From Halovenus rubra (GTDB taxonomy: Archaea > Halobacteriota > Halobacteria > Halobacteriales > Haloarculaceae), in the NCBI RefSeq assembly GCF_026586665.1, contig NZ_JAODIY010000009.1:248001-312000 (forward strand): DNA of 64,000 nt, written 5' to 3'. Position numbers and translations under genes: made by a program. Position 1 is the stretch's first letter, and each line of letters starts with the position of its first letter. Below, piece by piece: positions 1 to 7,728 of this stretch. A model generated the notes under the pieces. That model saw only the letters and a list, made by a program, of their open reading frames with translations. It had not been told where the DNA came from and searched no databases.

Positions 1-706
1 GATTCCATAGAACAGCTAACGCCCCACCAAGGTACGTCGTGTTGAGAAACACGAGGGATCCAGCAATCACAGCTAATTCCGATCCCAGCAACTCTGGAAG
101 GGGCAAGACAATGTTCAGAGAGACATTGAAGGCACTGGTGATGAGACCAGCTGACATCGGTGAAAGAAGTGCGATGACATAGAATGGACCACGTGGCGAA
201 TGTAGTAATAACTTGAAACTTCGATATGGGAAGTGAAACAGTTCATAGGCACCGTACAGCAACAGAAGTGCTACAACTAGCCCAATTACCATCTCGATCA
301 GACCATTCGGTTCTGGGAAGGCATCATAAGCACCAGTTAGGAACATGATATTAACTGAAGACACAGCCCAGAACGCGTATGGGCCAAATGAGAGGTTGTC
401 TTCAGTTCCGTTAAGGAAGGCGTCTGTCTTCTCAGTAGAATATGGGCTGAGCCAGGTAAACGGCCATCCTAAAAGTGCAACTGCCAGTGGGATGGTAACT
501 GGGGGAAACACCATCAGGATCGGTCGAACGATACCGTAGATAAGGTTCCACACAAAGGAGAAGACTGAGAAAATAGCCCAGATAACACCGATAATTCCGA
601 CTATAACAGCGAATATAAGTACGAAGCCAGAGCCGCCACTACCTCCGCCACCACCGCGACCACCGGTCACCCATCGAAACGCTGCGTATTTGCCAAGAAA
701 TCCCAT
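1..706 (-). CDS. Membrane protein, partial (runs off left edge)
   Basis: The minus strand is open from an ATG at 706 to the window edge, giving 235 residues with no stop. After a short N-terminus (MGFLGKYAAFRW) comes a Gly/Ser-rich stretch, then several hydrophobic segments (around FVLIFAVIVGIIGVIW, ILMVFPPVTIPLAVALLGW, MVIGLVVALLLLYGAY, FYVIALLSPMSAGLI). It is an integral membrane protein with at least four or five helices. I do not recognise the family. An A/T-rich box at 719-730 lies just upstream. The 48-base gap to the hydrolase on the same strand would allow cotranscription from the hydrolase side. Confidence 0.75.
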   Translation of the reverse strand, partial: MGFLGKYAAFRWVTGGRGGGGGSGGSGFVLIFAVIVGIIGVIWAIFSVFSFVWNLIYGIVRPILMVFPPVTIPLAVALLGWPFTWLSPYSTEKTDAFLNGTEDNLSFGPYAFWAVSSVNIMFLTGAYDAFPEPNGLIEMVIGLVVALLLLYGAYELFHFPYRSFKLLLHSPRGPFYVIALLSPMSAGLITSAFNVSLNIVLPLPELLGSELAVIAGSLVFLNTTYLGGALAVLWN

Positions 707-754
707 GTGTCTATTGTGTTTTTAAATTAGTTTGAAAACACTACGTGAGCTGGA

Positions 755-2446
755 TTAGTCTTGTAACCGGTTTTTGAGTGAGTAGAGGCCTCCAGCAGCA
801 CTTGTCACAGCCACACCGACTCCAACGCCGGGTAACGTAATTCGTAGATCAGTGATGGTTTGTTGGTCAGCTTGTTTTCCCACAGTAAGTGTTGTCTCTG
901 TTGTAGCTGTCCGTCCGTTATTATCGACTACACTGAGATTGACGCTGTGTTGACCTGGTTCTTCAAACCGGTGTGTTACCGTTTTACCCGCCGAAGTTTC
1001 GCCATTTGGGAACTCCCACGTGTACGCGAGGATTTGTCCACGACTGACTTCTGTAGAACTCGCATCAAACTCAATTGGCTCTCCAACCTCAGGTTGCTCA
1101 GTCGTATATCCAATTGTTGGTTCAATGCCAAGATCTTGGTTGAAGCTACTCACGTCCTCTCCATTGAGACTCCGCTGATGAAACTCCACGATATCCTCTA
1201 CTGCTGGGCGAGGACTATGGGCAACCCCTTCGTATATTTTGAACTGTGCGTCAACACCGGCTTGCTCGTATGCAGACTGACAGTATGGGAATCGCTCCGC
1301 AACCATCTTTTCTCCATAGACCTCAAGAGCGATTTCCCGCATCTCTTCACTCCATGCATCATCGTACGGGATCGTATCGTTTGAATCCTCACCGCCCATA
1401 AAGAGGAACTGATTGACTTCACTGAGCGCATCTAAGTCAACCGGCTCTCCAGTAAGTTCCTCAACGTCTGCGATTCCGATATGGAAATTCAGCGTATGGC
1501 CCTTTACTTCCTCAAGCGGAAGCATCGCCATCCCGTTCAATCCGCCAGCAGTGACAGATCGAACACGATCTGGATGAAGAACAGCAAAGCGATCAACAAA
1601 GTTTCCTGCAGCAGAAAATCCGTTCAGTAGAATCTGATCGTCAACGGTGTAGGACTGATCGGATAGCATCTCCTGTGCGTGATCCACCATCCGTAAGAGT
1701 TGAAGATCAACTCGTTCGAGAGGGCCATCCGAAATTTGCATCGTCTGGCGATCTAACGCATGGACGTAGTGTCGCCAGTCCACCGGATCTGTTTGCGGTC
1801 GGGGGAACACAGGAATAAGTAACGGCACAGATAGCCGTTCACTGACCGTTCGTGAGATTCCGTTTTCAATCCGGTTTCGTGCAGACTGCTTATGAGTATC
1901 GAAGTTATCAGTTGTTTGACCGCTGTTATTGGGTTGAACGAGGATTGAACCGGGACTGCTATCGGTTGGTCGTGATGGTGCGTAGAGGAAGTATGGATAA
2001 TTGAAACCCGCAGCAGGGTCTGCTTCAACAAGCGTGGGGCCGATCCCAGAAGCGAACTCTCCCGGATCTCCAACAGTGATTCTCGCGGTATCACGCGCAA
2101 TATTTGAGCCGCTTGAGTCATAGAGATTCGCCGAAAGCGTTTCTGCTTCTGTGAGTTCCGTTGAGAGGTCTACTTCATATTCTTCAACGGCAGTTCCTGC
2201 GTCAAATGTAACCTGGCCGCCAATTCCATTCGAGTCTTGATCACGGATTATAAAACGTGCCTCGACCTCGGTTTCGATTTTCCCGACTGTGACTGAACTA
2301 CCGTCTGATATCTGGTCATTGAATGTTATGGAAGCCTCCGGGTCCTCTTGCCCAGCAGATGTGCCAGCGGTACCGAGCATTGCCATCCCTACGATTCCTG
2401 TGCCAGTACGACGTAGTAGTCCACGTCGGCTCCAAAACGTGTTCAT
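755..2446 (-). CDS. Tat-exported alpha/beta-hydrolase with C-terminal PKD domain and membrane anchor
   Basis: The 563-residue protein starts at the ATG that gives MNTFWSRRGLLRRTGTG, a twin-arginine signal, followed by an Ala/Gly-rich cleavage region. A short beta-rich N-terminal domain precedes an alpha/beta-hydrolase domain. The nucleophile motif is in LNGFSAAGNF (G-F-S-A-A-G), and a candidate catalytic His lies in GVAHSPRP. A PKD-like domain (FDASSTEVS...YTWEFPNGETS...HRFEEPGQHSVNLSVVDNNG) and a C-terminal hydrophobic anchor follow. It probably sits on the outer face of the cell membrane. An esterase or depolymerase role is possible but the substrate is unknown. The upstream in-frame extension to 2536 is not hydrophobic and would bury the Tat motif, so it was rejected. 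Confidence 0.8.
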   Translation of the reverse strand: MNTFWSRRGLLRRTGTGIVGMAMLGTAGTSAGQEDPEASITFNDQISDGSSVTVGKIETEVEARFIIRDQDSNGIGGQVTFDAGTAVEEYEVDLSTELTEAETLSANLYDSSGSNIARDTARITVGDPGEFASGIGPTLVEADPAAGFNYPYFLYAPSRPTDSSPGSILVQPNNSGQTTDNFDTHKQSARNRIENGISRTVSERLSVPLLIPVFPRPQTDPVDWRHYVHALDRQTMQISDGPLERVDLQLLRMVDHAQEMLSDQSYTVDDQILLNGFSAAGNFVDRFAVLHPDRVRSVTAGGLNGMAMLPLEEVKGHTLNFHIGIADVEELTGEPVDLDALSEVNQFLFMGGEDSNDTIPYDDAWSEEMREIALEVYGEKMVAERFPYCQSAYEQAGVDAQFKIYEGVAHSPRPAVEDIVEFHQRSLNGEDVSSFNQDLGIEPTIGYTTEQPEVGEPIEFDASSTEVSRGQILAYTWEFPNGETSAGKTVTHRFEEPGQHSVNLSVVDNNGRTATTETTLTVGKQADQQTITDLRITLPGVGVGVAVTSAAGGLYSLKNRLQD

Positions 2447-2597
2447 CTTAGCACTCACTCCCCTTCGAGCAGTAACGTAGGGTCCAAACTTCGTCCATTT
2501 CGTATGGCGATTGTGATATCTACAGTGTAAATGCATTCACTGGGAAAGTGACCATGTTCTGGATGTTCTCTCAGGTACTGGAAGAGAATAATCAGCC

Positions 2598-2607
2598 CTA
2601 AAAAGGC
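2598..2607 (+). promoter_or_regulatory. TATA-like box for the winged-helix gene
   Basis: CCTAAAAAGG lies 20-29 bases before the ATG at 2627, the usual position for a haloarchaeal leaderless promoter. Confidence 0.5.
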
Positions 2608-2626
2608 CAATTTGGTTTAGTACGGT

Positions 2627-3400
2627 ATGACAGGTACGGAGGGAGAACAGTTGCGTGATGTATTTTCGAAGAGATACTGGCTCGTTGAAGCACTTTCTGG
2701 GGAGCCCAAAACGAAACCCGAGCTAGTGGAGGAACTGGAGTATTCCAGATCAACGATCAACCGGGCAATGGATGAGCTTCTCGATGTCAGGTGTGTCGAA
2801 CCAACTCAACCAGCAGGACAGCAGTTCCAATTGACAGTGGCAGGACAGGCAGCTCTTCAATTTCACCGAGATTACCGGACGGACACTAAGCAGGTTCAAA
2901 GCAATACTGCATTGTTAAACACCCTGCCCTTAGATTCGCTCGATAAAGCGTTCCTCGCTGATGCAGACGTCTATTCATCAGTCCGTACGCCAGATATAGC
3001 TCATCAGCCTGGCACAGAATTACTGGAAGAGGCAAGCAGCATGATTGGAACTGCACCCGTTGTCCAACGCGAATATTTCGACTACCTTCTGGAACGTCTA
3101 CGAGATGATGACTTCGAATTGGAGCTAATTCTCGAAAGTGACCTTCTGGAAGCGATAGAGCAGAATTATGAAAACGAATTCGAATCCCTCATAGAATCAG
3201 ACACAATCCAGATATATGTTATCGATGAGCCGTTTCCCTATGCGCTCTGGCTGATTGAACACGGGACATGTGAATACGCAGGGATCACACTGTACGAAAA
3301 TGGGGGAGTGAACGGTACAATTGTCAACGACACGGCTTCTGCGATTACGTGGGCGAAGGCCCAGTACTCTGAGTACCGCGAATCAGCCTCGGAACTATAA
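2627..3400 (+). CDS. Winged-helix transcriptional regulator, FilR1-like
   Basis: The 257-residue protein begins with a winged helix-turn-helix (residues about 10-75; SRSTINRAMDELLDV is the recognition region). The C-terminal domain has the arrangement of the FilR1/DUF1724 middle domain found in many haloarchaeal regulators (ELLEEASSMIGTAPVV...EYFDYLLERL...LILESDLLEAI...IQIYVIDEPFPYALWLI). The same architecture forms the N-terminus of the large NTPase at 54159-57902. The target is unknown. It is divergent from the hydrolase at 755-2446, which is a possible target. Confidence 0.75.
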   Translation: MTGTEGEQLRDVFSKRYWLVEALSGEPKTKPELVEELEYSRSTINRAMDELLDVRCVEPTQPAGQQFQLTVAGQAALQFHRDYRTDTKQVQSNTALLNTLPLDSLDKAFLADADVYSSVRTPDIAHQPGTELLEEASSMIGTAPVVQREYFDYLLERLRDDDFELELILESDLLEAIEQNYENEFESLIESDTIQIYVIDEPFPYALWLIEHGTCEYAGITLYENGGVNGTIVNDTASAITWAKAQYSEYRESASEL

Positions 3401-3809
3401 CGGTCTATCTGACGGCAGCGGTACTCATTCTCAAATTCTCCGGAATCTTTCTATGACACCTTCTTCCTGCTTACCCTTCCAATCATGAAGGATATATTAT
3501 ACTCGGGGCTCGCGCGCTGAAACGCTGTTTTATGTTGGGTTATCGTTTGGGAAACGCGCACTGTAACGGGGGGTGTCCGGAACTTTTTCGCGGGCATGAG
3601 GGTGAGCCTGGTACTCTATCCTTGAGGTATCCATTGGGTGTCCCGTTTTTCTGATGTCGCGCCAGATGTCCAGACCGTGAATCGCGGGCACGCGCCGGCA
3701 ACCCCAGCGAGGTGAAGCTCCCGGTACAGACTGTTAGCGACACGAGAAGCCGAGTGGTTGAATACTGACGACGCACGCTTTCTTGTCACCGAGAGACGTA
3801 CGGTTCTAC
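3401..3809. other. Gene-poor stretch before the first small acidic gene
   Basis: No convincing gene seen. An A/T-rich TATA-like run (GATATATTATACTC) lies near 3491-3504. From about 3540 the sequence becomes more G+C-rich and marks the left side of the atypical block that runs to about 6230. Confidence 0.4.
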
Positions 3810-3998
3810 ATGGACGACGACAGGCGCGAACCGACCGACGAGGACCTCCGACGACGACACGCCGCCAGTCTCGCCCAGCTCAAACGGATGTTCGACCACG
3901 CAGAGGGTGAGTGTCACGCGGAGGGCGAGTGTCACGCTGACCCGATAGATGAGGAAGCCCTTGACGCCGAACTCGATGAACTGGAAGAGGAGCAGTAA
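3810..3998 (+). CDS. Small acidic protein with Cys-His motifs (copy 1)
   Basis: The 62-residue protein starts MDDDRREPTDEDLRRRHAAS. I do not recognise a family. It has a helical core (ASLAQLKRMF), a tandem duplication of AEGECH, and a very acidic tail (EEALDAELDELEEE). A paralogue with the same core, one EGECHAD unit and the same tail lies at 5032-5211, so selection for the protein is likely. Cys/His pairs could bind metal. I chose the ATG at 3810 over an upstream TTG because similarity to copy 2 begins after it. Confidence 0.6.
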   Translation: MDDDRREPTDEDLRRRHAASLAQLKRMFDHAEGECHAEGECHADPIDEEALDAELDELEEEQ

Positions 3999-4105
3999 CA
4001 CCCAGTAACGATACTATCGATCCTGTCAACGGCAGCGGACAGGAACAGTGTCACCCCAGTAACCTTGATCACCCACTGTTGCCTCTCACAGCGGTCAAGA
4101 AGTGT

Positions 4106-4283
4106 GATTGCTCACAGTGGCCGCGCAGTGTTACCGTACGGTGTTATCGCCCAGAGCCAACACGATAAGTGACCACGAACACAGGGAACCACTGTCCACA
4201 CGACCATACTACCCGGTAACGCAAAGCAGCAACCCTGTACCCCCAACCACTGCGGTCAGGATCTGTGTTCTCCCCAGCCACCC
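4106..4283 (+). repeat. Diverged repeat, unit A
   Basis: First of four related units. Shared order: CACAGTGGCCGCGCAGTGTTAC, then GGTGTTATCGCCC, then AACACGAT, GAACACAGG, ACGACCATAC, TAACGCA, AGCAGCCCTG and GCGGTCAGG. No reading frame is conserved between units, so the unit looks non-coding. Confidence 0.6.
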
Positions 4284-4313
4284 ACGGTGAGCAACCACGG
4301 TGACCGGAAAGTG

Positions 4314-4500
4314 TTATTGCCCACAGTGGCCGCGCAGTGTTACCGCGCAATGTTATCGCCCCGAGTTAACACGATGAATGAGCGCGAACACAGGACACTA
4401 ACAGAACGAATCACGGACTGCCAGCACGACCATACCGCCATTAACGCAGAGTAGCAGCCCTGCACCCCATGCCCGCGGTCAGGTTCAGTGTTACCCACTT
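4314..4500 (+). repeat. Diverged repeat, unit B
   Basis: Best match to unit A. It shares CCACAGTGGCCGCGCAGTG, TGTTATCGCCCCGAG, AACACGATGAATGA, GCGAACACAGG, GCACGACCATACC, TTAACGCAGAGTAGCAGCCC and CGCGGTCAGGTTCAGTGTT in the same order, with one longer spacer. Confidence 0.6.
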
Positions 4501-4679
4501 CTCAACAACCACCGAACCCCCACTTTCACTACGCCGACTCTCTGAAAACCGCCAGCAAGCGCCACCCGCAACATGAGTCATGTTCGACTCTCCCAGCCCA
4601 AACCGGTGATCGAACACCTGAACCCCAAGCTATACGGGGATTATCCTCGACTCTCAGAAAACACGGGCAGAAGTGGGCC

Positions 4680-4945
4680 GGCGGAAGGCAGGTCATCGTA
4701 TACCTCACAACCAGAGCCGAGAATCATGGTTTCACTACTTGTTTCGAGATTATCTGCGTACCCGATAACTGGTGTTTCCTCCTTCCGGGCATACCCCAAT
4801 TCGAAGTGGGTTCCAGAGTCGAGATGATCCAGTAATTCGAACACCAAGTCTGCGACCGTCAACGACGTCGTCAAGGACATCAGGGGGATCGAGCGCGAGC
4901 ACGAGGGCGACGACGGCGATGACGTGACACCGCGACCCGAGTAGT
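4680..4945 (-). pseudogene. Remnant of a nucleoside 2-deoxyribosyltransferase-like gene
   Basis: The minus strand reads LDSGTHFELGYARKEETPVIGYA, matching the conserved D-x-GT-x-FE-x-GYA...PVI-x-Y signature of the nucleoside 2-deoxyribosyltransferase family. In another frame just upstream it reads AVVALVLALDPPDV, the family's preceding strand and DPP motif. The two parts are out of frame and there is no full-length gene, so this is a decayed copy. It lies between the two repeat modules. Confidence 0.5.
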
Positions 4946-5031
4946 AAGCGACGCTCGGATCCGCCGCTGGCAGTAACATCCAGCACGGACCGGCACTGAC
5001 TCTTTTGCCATCAGACACCGTGGAACTCACC

Positions 5032-5211
5032 ATGGACGGTGATGAGGACGAGGAGACCCGGCGCGCCGCCGCCAGTCTCGAACAATTGAAACGAATGTTC
5101 CGACGATCGGGCGCGGAGGGTGAGTGTCACGCGGACCGGGTAGATGACGAAGCTCTCGATGCCGAACTTGATGACTTGGAAGAGGAATTGCGCGAAGAGC
5201 GTGGACGGTAG
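5032..5211 (+). CDS. Small acidic protein with Cys-His motif (copy 2)
   Basis: The 59-residue protein is a paralogue of 3810-3998. It begins MDGDEDEETRRAAASLEQLK, then has a shared RMF, one EGECHAD unit and the acidic tail EALDAELDDLEEEL. It lacks the AEGECH duplication of copy 1. Its G+C content looks higher than the surrounding core genes. The family is unknown. As with copy 1, two repeat units follow downstream (5470-5740), so gene and repeats appear to have been duplicated together. Confidence 0.6.
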   Translation: MDGDEDEETRRAAASLEQLKRMFRRSGAEGECHADRVDDEALDAELDDLEEELREERGR

Positions 5212-5469
5212 CCGGTATCTTGTCAACTGTGTTCCGGCGGGGTGGTTTTGCGATTCTATCAGAGAGTCCCGCCGCTAAGGCTGTTACCGGTGGTAGCCGG
5301 CGCACACTGGGTGTGTTTCACGAGGCCGAGCCATCTGCTTGATCTTGCTTCCCGCGCCCGGGCTGGGTACCCGGGCACGTAGGATCGATACCACACGAAT
5401 CGTCACCGACGATCTTGGTCAGCCGTCAGTGTTCTCCCCAGTCACCCACCCATTGCGATCACCCACAGT

Positions 5470-5590
5470 GACCAAGAAATGTTACCGCCCACAGTGACCG
5501 CACAATGTTATCGCGCAAGGTTATCATCCCCAACGGTCACGATGAACGACCATAACGCCCACTAACTCAAAGTAGAAGCCCTGTACCATA
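5470..5590 (+). repeat. Diverged repeat, unit C
   Basis: Carries GTTACCGCCCACAGTGACCG, AATGTTATCGCGC, GTCACGATGAACGACCATAA, CTAACTCAAAGTAGAAGCCC and TGTACC in the order of units A and B, but shortened. It is preceded by CAGTGTTCTCCCCAGTCACC, which matches the end of unit A. Confidence 0.55.
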
Positions 5591-5625
5591 ACTTCGATCA
5601 CGCACTGTTACCACACACAGTGAGC

Positions 5626-5740
5626 GCTCATGGTGGCCGGGTAGTGTTATCGTGCGGTGGGGTCGAATGATGTTATCGCCCCGTGCCGAGACGAAGAGTG
5701 AGCACGGGTAGACTATCAACGATCGCAATCAGGATCAGCG
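5626..5740 (+). repeat. Diverged repeat, unit D
   Basis: Most decayed unit: GCTCATGGTGGCCGGGTAGTG, TTATCGTGCGGTG, TGTTATCGCCCCGTGCCGAG, ACGAAGAGTGAGCACGGG. The order and spacing match units A and B. Confidence 0.5.
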
Positions 5741-5800
5741 CCCTCCCTCTCCTCTCGTACTGTCACCGATTAGCGACGGGAGAGGGATTGTCAATACAGA

Positions 5801-5846
5801 CAGCGGGACCGGATTGGAACCGGGGGACTCCTACGGGACAGCGGAC
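5801..5846 (-). repeat. Inverted fragment of a tRNA-Leu 3' half
   Basis: On the minus strand this reads GCTGTCCCGTAGGAGTC, then CCGGTTCCAATCCGGTCCCGC. That is the variable arm, T arm and part of the acceptor of the tRNA-Leu-like gene at 6005-6102, with a few changes. It lacks the anticodon arm and D arm. It is in inverted orientation, about 250 bases from the larger copy. Confidence 0.6.
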
Positions 5847-6004
5847 GGCGAACGGTTGTATCGCAGAACGCTGTGCCGCGCGTTACTTTTATACTTCGCG
5901 GGGGAGACGGTGGCGATACAAGCAAGACCGCGAGACGCCAGGGGTCCGCCAGACGCCCGCGAGAGCCCGCGCACACCGCGAACGCGCATCCCATGTGATT
6001 TCAG

Positions 6005-6102
6005 GCGCGCGCCGCCGTGACCGCCAAAGCGGGCACTTATAAGGCGCAGCGCTTAGGACGCTGTCCCGTAGGGGTCCGCCGGTTCGAATCCGGTCCCGCG
6101 CA
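6005..6102 (+). tRNA. tRNA-Leu (UAG), 5' part abnormal; probably a partial or pseudo tRNA
   Basis: The 3' two-thirds is a good class II tRNA. The anticodon stem is CAGCG/CGCTG with loop CTTAGGA (anticodon TAG), followed by a long variable arm, T stem GCCGG/CCGGT with loop TTCGAAT, acceptor 3' strand CCCGCGC and discriminator A at 6102. The 5' part is poor. GCGCGCG at 6005 can pair six of seven acceptor positions, but it leaves a D arm about 13 bases too long. A shorter D arm (GCC at 6023, GGC at 6043) has no matching acceptor strand. CTTATAAG inside this part looks like a TATA box. It is most likely a tRNA 3' end left by integration, with the functional gene elsewhere. Confidence 0.5.
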
Positions 6103-6197
6103 CTGAACAAAAACTGCGAGCGTAGCGAGCAGTCTGCAGTGAGGAGACAGGACCAATTCAAACCCTAGAAGACACACGCAACGAAGTGAGCACGTCT

Positions 6198-6225
6198 GTA
6201 TCCGGTTCAAATCCGGTCTCGCACG
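6198..6225 (+). repeat. Third tRNA T-arm/acceptor-like fragment
   Basis: TCCGGTTCAAATCCGGTCTC followed by GCAC is in direct orientation to the 3' end of the tRNA-Leu-like gene, 122 bases downstream. It holds a complete T stem-loop but no other tRNA arm. It may be an attachment-site duplicate. Confidence 0.5.
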
Positions 6226-6661
6226 TGTGAATTAGATTTTTCAGACGCCTTTTGACCTGTTTCAGCCTAGCTAATAAGCAGTATAAGCTAAATCCCCACT
6301 AGCACCCTCGTCCAGAGAAAAAGTGTCCGGAAATCGAGTCCGACCGTAACATAGTGGCAATATCAAAGTCGAATGAAGCTGGCTGAACGGCAACAACTTC
6401 TCACCGACAGACAGCACAGAGTGCTATTCCAGACATGGATGTAGCTTTGTTATCGGTCGGTTGGTGACCAATTCGGAGTCTGGACTACTGGCTCGACGAG
6501 GTCGATGAAGAGACTCTTATTGGGGTGTTGTTCAGCTACCGGCTGGTTGTTACCGTCAAAATCTCTTGTACCCACGAAACGTCATTTTCGTCGAAAAGCA
6601 AGAAACGAACTGAAACAGTTCAACACGACGTGTCGTCTCTAATGAACTGTGTAGGACAACT
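6226..6661. other. Spacer between tRNA fragments and halorhodopsin
   Basis: I see no gene on either strand. The sequence is of ordinary composition and contains the 3' flank of the halorhodopsin gene. Confidence 0.4.
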
Positions 6662-7465
6662 TCACTCCGCAACTGTTCCGGATTCGACGACTTGCTGATT
6701 ATTGGCAACCCAGCGCAACAACAGGAATGCGAAGACGTACTTCGCAAAGATATCGAGGCCCGAGTAGAGCCACGAGGTGGTGCCAACCGATTCAATCAGT
6801 GCTAGACCCTCCACGCCAACAGCCCAGACAATTGGATATCCAAGCCATAACACAACCGTCAGCAGGCGGAGCGTATCGAATATCTCAGAAGTCCCGGCGG
6901 CCTGTGCATCCTGTGGCCACGTGACTAACAGGGCATACAGGACCGCAATGAAAAAGGCACAACTCACCAGATAGAACGCCCAGCGCAACTCTATGGACGC
7001 TGTGGTCTGGGCTGCAGCCAGTCCGGTAAGGCACATACCGATGTCGGCACCGATTACCGCGACCATGTCGGCTTTGTCTACACGGGCGAGCCAACCGAGA
7101 GCACCGAGAATAAGTGGTGTCGACAGCGACCACGTCAGATAACGGCCCCACTGGCTGATGACTTCATCCAGTGGATGTCCCGCCGGCATTTCGAGTGTCC
7201 CGATGGTAAGACCGGACAACAGTCCGAGGTAACTTGAAATCGAGACAAGAGGGATAAATAGTGCCACTACCCAAATCAGTCTGGAACGCTCCCCACGGAC
7301 CGACAGTCCCATATACGTGAACAGCAGGGCTGCTACCCCTGCGAGTGCAACATTTACCCAGAGTGACGAAGCAAGCAGTGAGTCGCCTTCGACAACCTCA
7401 GCAACCTGCAGTGGGTACGCTATACTGAACTCCGTCAGTACCGCCTCGATGTATCCTAACATCAT
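6662..7465 (-). CDS. hop: Halorhodopsin, light-driven chloride pump
   Basis: This 267-residue seven-helix retinal protein imports chloride in light. Helix C reads WGRYLTWSLSTPLILGAL, giving Arg108, Thr111, Ser115 and Ala122: the T-S-A pattern of halorhodopsins, where proton pumps have Asp-Thr-Asp. Asp238 and the Schiff-base Lys242 are in GLDIFAKYVFAF. The numbering coincides with Halobacterium halorhodopsin. The conserved B-C loop (LTIGTLEMPAGHP) and helix F region (WLGYPIVWAVGVEG) are present. Starts at ATG 7465 or 7462 are both possible; an upstream GTG is less likely. It is divergent from the transducer at 7729. Sensory rhodopsins lack this helix C pattern, so it is not the light receptor of that transducer. 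Confidence 0.95.
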   Translation of the reverse strand: MMLGYIEAVLTEFSIAYPLQVAEVVEGDSLLASSLWVNVALAGVAALLFTYMGLSVRGERSRLIWVVALFIPLVSISSYLGLLSGLTIGTLEMPAGHPLDEVISQWGRYLTWSLSTPLILGALGWLARVDKADMVAVIGADIGMCLTGLAAAQTTASIELRWAFYLVSCAFFIAVLYALLVTWPQDAQAAGTSEIFDTLRLLTVVLWLGYPIVWAVGVEGLALIESVGTTSWLYSGLDIFAKYVFAFLLLRWVANNQQVVESGTVAE

Positions 7466-7728
7466 GACCACATATTAGATAGGGTTACTATGTGTTAATA
7501 TTAATCCATGATATGTAAAAATATAACTATAAGTATGTTGGCAGTAATGCGAACAGTACAACTGGGATCTAACTAACGTTGTCTGACTGTCTATCTCTCT
7601 TAATCAGGCTGTGTTCGCCCACTGAGTCCAGTCCAGTTGTTATCAACGATATCGTGGTATGTTATATCAAATTCACTCCTGATAATTGGTCGGATAACTA
7701 TATACTCTTGGGGGAGTCCCTCAATAAC
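7466..7728. promoter_or_regulatory. Divergent promoter region of halorhodopsin and transducer
   Basis: The 263 bases are A/T-rich around 7472-7545. TTAATATTAATC at 7495-7506 suits a minus-strand promoter for the pump, and TAAAAATATAACTATAAG at 7516-7533 suits a plus-strand promoter. The run GGGGGAG at 7710-7716 precedes the transducer ATG and could be its ribosome-binding site. Confidence 0.45.

Noticed and set aside
4108-4835. Protein-coding genes inside the repeat region
   Set aside because: Open frames are short, shift between repeat units and show no conserved product.
4106-5740. CRISPR array
   Set aside because: The four units are long, diverged and irregularly spaced, with no short identical repeats and no cas genes.
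6662-7465. Sensory rhodopsin for the adjacent transducer
   Set aside because: Helix C carries Thr111-Ser115-Ala122 and the protein follows the halorhodopsin pattern throughout, so it is a chloride pump.
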